Shown here: one piece after another, positions 22,803 to 26,900 of the stretch
How the letters are laid out: every line of letters begins with the position of its first letter
Position numbering within the stretch: position 1 is the first letter of the stretch
The notes under the pieces: model-generated
The model's input: only the letters and a program-made list of their open reading frames with translations
The model's database searches: none
Told to the model about the DNA's origin: nothing
Program-made: the position numbers and the translations under genes
From: a virus
DNA length: 26,900 nt
IMG/VR virus record: IMGVR_UViG_3300027805_000071
Coordinates: 1 to 26,900 of that record
Strand: one strand, 5' to 3'

Positions 22803-23279
22803 TCTTCTAATATGTGTTATAAACTCCCTTTGTTCACCTTTTAGAAGAGATTTACAGTGTTTAGTAAAGTTAACAGATGAATCTATTACTCTTTGATCAA
22901 CTCTTTTATTCCGTGAGTTATGAGCCTCAGAACATTTATTACATACAAAGTTCTCAATCTTCTTTGAATCCATTCTTGCCTTAATGTCTGTACTACAAAT
23001 TGCACAGTTCCAATCTATAACATTAGAGTCCGCCTCAACCTCCTTTATTGTAGTAAAAGTTTCTCTAAAAGGATTCCAGAGAATCTTATTAGGATTTTTT
23101 TCATGATCATTCATATCCTCAACCTTAAATATGATCTCATATGTTTGTGGATCTGGATCCAACCACTTAAGATAGTCATTCTCTACCATGAATCGTTGCT
23201 TTGAAGGCGGCAGGTTCTCTAAAAGAATACCATGCCGCCTTCTATACCATCCAAAGTTTATTTTACGAACTTTATACAT
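22788..23279 (-). CDS. Zinc-ribbon hypothetical protein (163 aa)
   Basis: Role unknown. One zinc ribbon with four cysteines: C92/C95 (NCAIC) and C113/C116 (FVCNKC) spaced 17 residues apart, preceded by an aromatic, basic N-terminus (NFGWYRRRHG) and followed by a basic helix (HNSRNKRVDQRVID). This architecture would suit nucleic-acid binding. The ATG overlaps the previous gene by 8 nt, so both are on one transcript. The 3' end overlaps the convergent plus-strand gene by 15 nt. Confidence 0.75.
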   Translation of the reverse strand: MYKVRKINFGWYRRRHGILLENLPPSKQRFMVENDYLKWLDPDPQTYEIIFKVEDMNDHEKNPNKILWNPFRETFTTIKEVEADSNVIDWNCAICSTDIKARMDSKKIENFVCNKCSEAHNSRNKRVDQRVIDSSVNFTKHCKSLLKGEQREFITHIRRSFKG

Positions 23280-24333
23280 TTACATTTTTACTTAATCTTC
23301 TAAATTTATCAGTAAAAGATTCACCAACATATTCATATGAATTGTTTTGCGGTGTACCTTCCTTTTCAGCATCAACGGCTGCCTTTAGATCATCTTGCGC
23401 AACATTAAGAGCAGATTGTGCAGCGGCAATATCATCAGAATTACCACCTAATTTTGCTTTTTCTAATTCTTCCGCTTTAATTTGTCTTTCAATAGCTAAA
23501 ACATCAGGATGATTTTTTGAATTAAGCTGGTCTTCTTTAGTCTTTTTATTATTTTTTAAACCATCAATCTTAGCATCTATAGCGTTTATCTTTTCAGTAT
23601 TATCTTCACCTTCGGGCTTAGTTTCAGCTGCAGGTTTAGTTTCACCTTCGGGCTTAGTTTCAGCTGCAGGTTTAGTTTCACCTTCGGGCTTAGTTTCAGC
23701 TGCAGGTTTATTATCCTTTACCTTAGGCATCTCTTGTTGTTGTGGCTGTTCTTGTGGTTGTGGTTCTTCTGCTTTAGGTTCTCCGGCCTTTTCATAATCC
23801 TTAATAGTCTGTTCTGCCTTAGCAGCTTGTGCATTAAGTTTCTTTATTTGGATCTTAAGCTGTTTAGTTTCTTCAGCATCAGCGGCCTTAAGAGCAGTTT
23901 CAGCAGCGGCAACTTTAGCCTTTGAAATAGCAAGAGATTTAACGGCTTGTAAACCTGGGCTCGTTGCAAGAGTATTCATACGGTCAGAAATAGCACTGGC
24001 CTTATCGGTAAGAGCCTGGTTCTTTGCAGCATTAGCCTGCTTAAGAACCTCCTTTTTATCTGCATCTACTTCTCCACCAGATGCCTGTACCTTCTTTTCA
24101 TAGTCTACATTATTAAGAGCCTTTTGAACCAATGCCTGTTGGTACTTTTTGGCATTATTCTTAATCTTCATAAATTTAACAGGATTTTGGAAAAGGGCAC
24201 CTGCTCTAGTTTGTGCAGGTTTAGGCGCAGCTTCATTTATCGCCTGTTCAACCACGCGGTCAAGATGAGCCTCTAATTTAATTTCGGCTTCTCTAATTAT
24301 TCTGAAGTGTTCAAAATTGACAAGTTCTTTCAT
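23272..24333 (-). CDS. Coiled-coil protein with Pro/Glu/Lys repeats, possible prohead core protein (353 aa)
   Basis: Long charged helices (residues about 55-190 and 245-330, Ala/Lys/Glu/Gln-rich) flank a disordered Pro/Glu/Lys/Gln region. The latter holds three copies of a 12-residue repeat ETKPAAETKPEG, encoded by a 36-bp DNA repeat (23605-23710). The N-terminus MKELVNFEHFRIIREAEI is conserved-looking, and the C-terminus ends SFTDKFRRLSKNVNV, a basic tail. Several L-x-E/I-x-E sites resemble T4 prohead protease sites, which would suit a scaffold or internal head protein. Proximity to the capsid gene supports that but is not proof. It has an AATATATAAA box and lies between two late genes. Confidence 0.7.
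   Translation of the reverse strand: MKELVNFEHFRIIREAEIKLEAHLDRVVEQAINEAAPKPAQTRAGALFQNPVKFMKIKNNAKKYQQALVQKALNNVDYEKKVQASGGEVDADKKEVLKQANAAKNQALTDKASAISDRMNTLATSPGLQAVKSLAISKAKVAAAETALKAADAEETKQLKIQIKKLNAQAAKAEQTIKDYEKAGEPKAEEPQPQEQPQQQEMPKVKDNKPAAETKPEGETKPAAETKPEGETKPAAETKPEGEDNTEKINAIDAKIDGLKNNKKTKEDQLNSKNHPDVLAIERQIKAEELEKAKLGGNSDDIAAAQSALNVAQDDLKAAVDAEKEGTPQNNSYEYVGESFTDKFRRLSKNVNV
23605..23710. repeat. 36-bp tandem repeat, three copies, in coding sequence
   Basis: The unit TTCACCTTCGGGCTTAGTTT... (36 bp) occurs at 23605, 23641 and 23677; the last copy is cut at its end. Copies are identical over almost their whole length, so the expansion is recent. It encodes 12 residues per unit within the disordered centre of the coiled-coil protein and keeps the reading frame. 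Confidence 0.95.
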
Positions 24334-24354
24334 TTCTTATTATTTTTTTAGTAA

Positions 24355-24364
24355 TTTATATATT
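24355..24364 (-). promoter_or_regulatory. Late-type promoter AATATATAAA
   Basis: The minus strand reads GGAATATATAAATTAC, 21 nt before the ATG of the coiled-coil protein and just downstream of the terminator of the preceding gene. Confidence 0.5.
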
Positions 24365-24378
24365 CCAGACCCTAGAGC

Positions 24379-24408
24379 AAAAAAAGGTTCGCCGAAGCGA
24401 ACCTTTTT
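24379..24408 (-). terminator. Rho-independent terminator with C(UUCG)G loop
   Basis: Minus strand: AAAAAGGTTCGC, loop TTCG, GCGAACCTTTTTTT. The 12-bp stem closes a cUUCGg tetraloop, the most stable known, and is followed by a T run. It ends the 384-residue protein gene (stop at 24429). Confidence 0.95.
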
Positions 24409-24428
24409 CATTTAGTATTTATTTGAAT

Positions 24429-25583
24429 TTAGCCTTCAACAGGGAACTCTACTTCTCCACATGCGGTTGCACTCCAAAGCTTATATAACCAATTCTCTAA
24501 TTCCGTGTGGTCTTGTTCTTTAAAAAACCATTGGTTAAAACAGTCAGGTTCTGCCCAACCCCACATATTACCTTGAAATACGTTATACCACATAATACTA
24601 TAAAACTTTTTCCAATCATAACAGAATCTCTCCGCAGTGGCTAAGATAGCAACATATGTATTAGGATATTTACCTGCTTCCTTAACTTGACCACAGGGAT
24701 TATTTTCAAAGAAATTTCTAATAGGATCCCCTGGAGGATCTTTTTCAGTTTGTGTAAAGTAGAACTGTGGAACTTCCCAACCTTCTACGAAAGTTGTACC
24801 AAAGAAATCAGGTCTCTGATCAACAATATCCTTAAAGTCATTAAGATCTTGGAATCTGGTACCCTGTTGAGGAGTTGGTACATATTGGAATGTCATATTA
24901 ACAATAGGATCTCCAGGATTATCAATTTTAAGATATGCCGCAGCTTGATTTGAGTAGGGAACATATGCTCTTATAATTGAACTGGTACCGATCTTGGGGA
25001 TAATTGCCTGGAATGGAAATGCCGTGGCCGGAGCCTTGGTAAATGTATACTGCTGAATACCATATCCATTAGGAACTTCTCCAAATGGAGTAGCAGCCAG
25101 CCATGTACCTACTTGTACTAAGTTATCAAATCGTGTAGCTGCCCATGGATCATTTACAAATTCAACATACCAAGTAGCTGGTGCATCACCAGGATTATAA
25201 ACATAAATGTATGCTCCAATATCATATGAAAAGAGAACCGCAGTTCTATCTAATACGTTACCTGATTTTTGACCACCTGCAACATTTGGGGTTGGAGAAC
25301 CTCCAAAATCAGTTGGTATAGGAGAGTCAGAAAAGAACTTATCTTTGATTTCATACCCATAGGCTGCATCAAACATGGTTTTATTTTCATCACCCCACTG
25401 ATTAGGATACCAGTTAGTTGAAGGTATCTGTGAATCTAGTGTATTAAGATTCGTGTATCTAGTTGCATACTTAGTAGAAGATAAATCGATAGTATCGGCT
25501 CTAACTCCTAACTCGGTGTTTTCTACTTTTAGCCATCTACCAGCATCTAATGCTTTAATAACGGCTGCTCTTGATAATGCCAT
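24429..25583 (-). CDS. Three-repeat beta-rich protein near capsid gene, putative virion protein (384 aa)
   Basis: Function unknown. It contains three related segments (about residues 4-64, 112-181 and 205-276). Each has a short strand start (SRAAVIKALDAGRWLKV, DRTAVLFSYDIGAYIYVYN, NQAAAYLKIDNPGD) followed by the mark A/GTRF/Y--L and aromatic strands. The small downstream-of-capsid protein (25636-25884) is a fourth, single copy. The last 100 residues are rich in Trp, Tyr and Phe with four cysteines (NPCGQV, RFCYDW, DCFNQW, TACGEV). The flanking promoter box and cUUCGg terminator make it a one-gene unit, and its position next to the capsid gene suggests a head decoration or another abundant virion protein. 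Confidence 0.7.
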   Translation of the reverse strand: MALSRAAVIKALDAGRWLKVENTELGVRADTIDLSSTKYATRYTNLNTLDSQIPSTNWYPNQWGDENKTMFDAAYGYEIKDKFFSDSPIPTDFGGSPTPNVAGGQKSGNVLDRTAVLFSYDIGAYIYVYNPGDAPATWYVEFVNDPWAATRFDNLVQVGTWLAATPFGEVPNGYGIQQYTFTKAPATAFPFQAIIPKIGTSSIIRAYVPYSNQAAAYLKIDNPGDPIVNMTFQYVPTPQQGTRFQDLNDFKDIVDQRPDFFGTTFVEGWEVPQFYFTQTEKDPPGDPIRNFFENNPCGQVKEAGKYPNTYVAILATAERFCYDWKKFYSIMWYNVFQGNMWGWAEPDCFNQWFFKEQDHTELENWLYKLWSATACGEVEFPVEG

Positions 25584-25598
25584 AGCTCAATTTTTATT

Positions 25599-25608
25599 TT
25601 TATATATC
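25599..25608 (-). promoter_or_regulatory. Late-type promoter GATATATAAA
   Basis: The minus strand reads AAGATATATAAAAATAAAAA, 15 nt before the ATG of the three-repeat protein. Confidence 0.5.
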
Positions 25609-25635
25609 TTTTGAGCCTAAAAATTTTAGATGTAG

Positions 25636-25884
25636 TTATGCCGCAAAGTATAACCATTGAATTTCCCAAGGATATGGGTTAATGGTAGGATCGCCAATTG
25701 GTGTATCGGTTAAATAGTATTGAAGCTCAACAATATTAACCCATTTAGTCGCATCATTAGGATTAATAACCCATGTCCAAGTAACCGCTGAAGGATCACC
25801 ACCGATGGTACCAGGATCTATTGCAATGTATTTATCTTGGCTAAAATTATAAAGAACAGCTGCGCGGTAAACTCCTTGTGACAT
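25636..25884 (-). CDS. Small single-repeat paralogue of the three-repeat protein (82 aa)
   Basis: The whole protein aligns with the second repeat (112-181) of the neighbouring 384-residue protein: YRAAVLYNFSQDKYIAID with DRTAVLFSYDIGAYIYVY, NPNDATKWVNIVEL with NDPWAATRFDNLVQV, and DTPIGDP...IQWLYF with ATPFGEV...IQQYTF. This identifies a duplication rather than an unrelated gene. It lies alone between the capsid gene terminator and the larger paralogue, with its own AATATATAAA box. It is likely a virion-associated or head-decoration protein, by position. It has no cysteines, unlike the larger copy. Confidence 0.75.
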   Translation of the reverse strand: MSQGVYRAAVLYNFSQDKYIAIDPGTIGGDPSAVTWTWVINPNDATKWVNIVELQYYLTDTPIGDPTINPYPWEIQWLYFAA

Positions 25885-25898
25885 ATTGTTATTTTTGT

Positions 25899-25908
25899 TT
25901 TATATATT
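25899..25908 (-). promoter_or_regulatory. Late-type promoter AATATATAAA
   Basis: The minus strand reads TTAATATATAAAACAAAAA, 14 nt before the ATG of the 82-residue protein and directly after the capsid gene terminator. Confidence 0.5.
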
Positions 25909-25911
25909 AAG

Positions 25912-25942
25912 AAAAAAAAAGGTCCGCCGAAGCGGACCTTTT
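25912..25942 (-). terminator. Rho-independent terminator with C(UUCG)G loop after capsid gene
   Basis: Minus strand: AAAAGGTCCGC, loop TTCG, GCGGACCTTTTTTTTT. It differs from the terminator at 24379 only by a paired change in the stem (TT/AA to TC/GA-type), keeping the cUUCGg loop. It ends the major capsid gene, whose stop is at 25965. Confidence 0.95.
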
Positions 25943-25964
25943 CAAACAGTATGATTACTATTGA

Positions 25965-26900
25965 TTAGATAATATCAACTCCGTTGAAGTTGAAGTTCAA
26001 TACATAGTACATAGTTTGTGGGTGGAATCCAGCGTCTACTAAGTCGAATCTAGATTTAACCGCGATCTTAGGAGCCATAGTTCCTTCTGCGATTGTCTCA
26101 ACAGATTCAGCCATTAAGTAAGGCATGAATACCAAACCAGGAGAGTTACCATCACCTTTACGACCTACAGCGATCTTAACATCGTTAAAGTCTCTGTTTG
26201 GATCTACATAAACAGTAACACCTGCGATAGCTCCAATTGGATAAAGAGAACCACCAGCTTGGTTAACTGTGTTAGAAAGAGGATAAGCAACGAATCCAGC
26301 GATGTCCTGAAGAGCAGATGCCATCTTACCGCCAGTTACAGCGAAAGTAGCAGGTCCTCTACGGCCACGAGTAGCGATCAAGTTAGAAGCAGCAAGAACC
26401 TTAGTAAGGATTCTACGTTGCAATGTACCTTGAGTTTCGCCACCACCACCAACTGATACAGAAGTAACAGTTACAGAGCGGTTAACACCAGTATTATCAG
26501 TTCCAAGAGGAATAGTAACGGCACCGGTAGCACCAGTAGTAAATGCAGCTGAAAGAACAGTGCTATCTACCTGAGATACTTGGTAAGCGTTAGTTACGCC
26601 ATTCTTGAAGATTCTATCCAAGATATACTTGTTGATAGACTGAGTCAATTCGTTAACTAATACAGCTTCTACTTGAGCAACTGCATCGATACCGAATTGC
26701 TTAAGGTCTTGTACTTGTTCGCGAGTTACAGCGGCAGCAACTTGATAAGTTTTAGCAGCAACTGATTTGTTGAACAATGATAGACCCATGATGTTGTCTG
26801 GAGTAGATTCTCCATCTCCTCTTTGATAAGGATCAGTGCTATTAATAGACTCAGCAAAGGTAGGAATACCAGTTGCAGGGTTATTTTCAGCGAAAGCATT
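25965..26900 (-). CDS. Major capsid protein, T4 gp23-like, 5' end outside window
   Basis: Forms the capsid shell. The frame stays open to 26900 (at least 311 codons), so the ATG at 26789 is internal and the start lies beyond the window. gp23-like marks: AQVEAVLVNELTQSINKYIL (helix near the ENR-type segment), LQRRILTKVLAASNLIATRG with RGRRGPATFAVTGGKMASAL, which corresponds to the ANEI...RRG-GNF-V-S--VA-AL segment of gp23, then GVTVYVDPNRDFNDVKIAVGRKG, in parts here, and a C-terminus GFHPQTMYYVLNFNFNGVDII, shortened here to FHPQTMYYVLNFNFNG. Codon use is less AT-biased than in neighbours, as in highly expressed genes. T4 gp23 folding needs gp31, which fits the GroES-like gene at 14844. It is followed by a strong terminator. 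Confidence 0.88.
   Translation of the reverse strand, partial: NAFAENNPATGIPTFAESINSTDPYQRGDGESTPDNIMGLSLFNKSVAAKTYQVAAAVTREQVQDLKQFGIDAVAQVEAVLVNELTQSINKYILDRIFKNGVTNAYQVSQVDSTVLSAAFTTGATGAVTIPLGTDNTGVNRSVTVTSVSVGGGGETQGTLQRRILTKVLAASNLIATRGRRGPATFAVTGGKMASALQDIAGFVAYPLSNTVNQAGGSLYPIGAIAGVTVYVDPNRDFNDVKIAVGRKGDGNSPGLVFMPYLMAESVETIAEGTMAPKIAVKSRFDLVDAGFHPQTMYYVLNFNFNGVDII

Noticed and set aside
23605-23710. 36-bp repeat units as a CRISPR array
   Set aside because: Units are directly adjacent with no spacers and encode an in-frame protein repeat.

Overview
The window is part of the genome of a T4-like contractile-tailed phage (myovirus). Core genes of the T4 lineage are recognisable: major capsid protein (gp23-like, cut by the right edge), terminase small and large subunits (gp16, gp17), tail sheath (gp18), tail tube (gp19), a gp26-like hub/tail-chaperone protein, a tape-measure candidate, clamp loader (gp44, probable gp62) and a FEN-type 5' nuclease. 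The DNA is AT-rich. Start codons mostly lack Shine-Dalgarno sequences. One tRNA promoter fits the primary sigma-factor consensus of Bacteroidota (TTTG-N19-TANNTTTG), and a PKD plus leucine-rich-repeat protein sits in the tail region. I infer a phage of a Bacteroidota (flavobacteria-like) host; this is inference, not a database match.

All genes but one are on the minus strand, so transcription runs from high to low coordinates. Right end (26900-22788): capsid protein, two paralogous beta-rich proteins each with its own promoter-like element, a coiled-coil protein with a 12-residue tandem repeat, and a zinc-ribbon protein. A single plus-strand gene (21990-22802, DUF115-like Rossmann protein) converges on these. 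Next is a replication block (21911-18157): gp44-like clamp loader, a 54-codon gene, FEN nuclease, a small conserved-looking protein, a gp62-like protein and an unknown protein. Then the virion and packaging block (18132-2984): duplicated four-helix membrane protein, LamG-like structural protein, gp16, a GroES-like co-chaperonin nested between the terminase genes, gp17, sheath, tube, a GIY-YIG-type insert, two tail-chaperone-like genes with a possible frameshift, the PKD/LRR protein and a 1112-residue tape-measure candidate. A DEDDh exonuclease and three small overlapping genes follow (2898-1273).

The left end is a stable-RNA region. It holds a full tmRNA (849-1233) with CCA, a G-U pair for alanylation and an unusually long predicted tag of 24 residues ending YAVAA, then tRNA-Gly(GCC). 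After a probable 31-codon mini-gene and a strong terminator comes a second unit: host-type promoter, then tRNA-Ser(UGA), Gln(UUG), Pro(UGG) and Thr(UGU). The two RNA units share two elements not explained by the genes: a 17-nt boxA-like sequence just before the first RNA of each unit, and a 63-64 nt spacer hairpin with a compensatory base change. Together they suggest that the phage transcribes and processes its stable RNAs in the style of a host rRNA operon.

Many minus-strand genes start 12-29 nt after the sequence AATATATAAA (or GATATATAAA), close to the T4 late promoter TATAAATA; this probably marks late transcription units. Two hairpin terminators with a C(UUCG)G loop and one perfect palindrome end individual virion genes.
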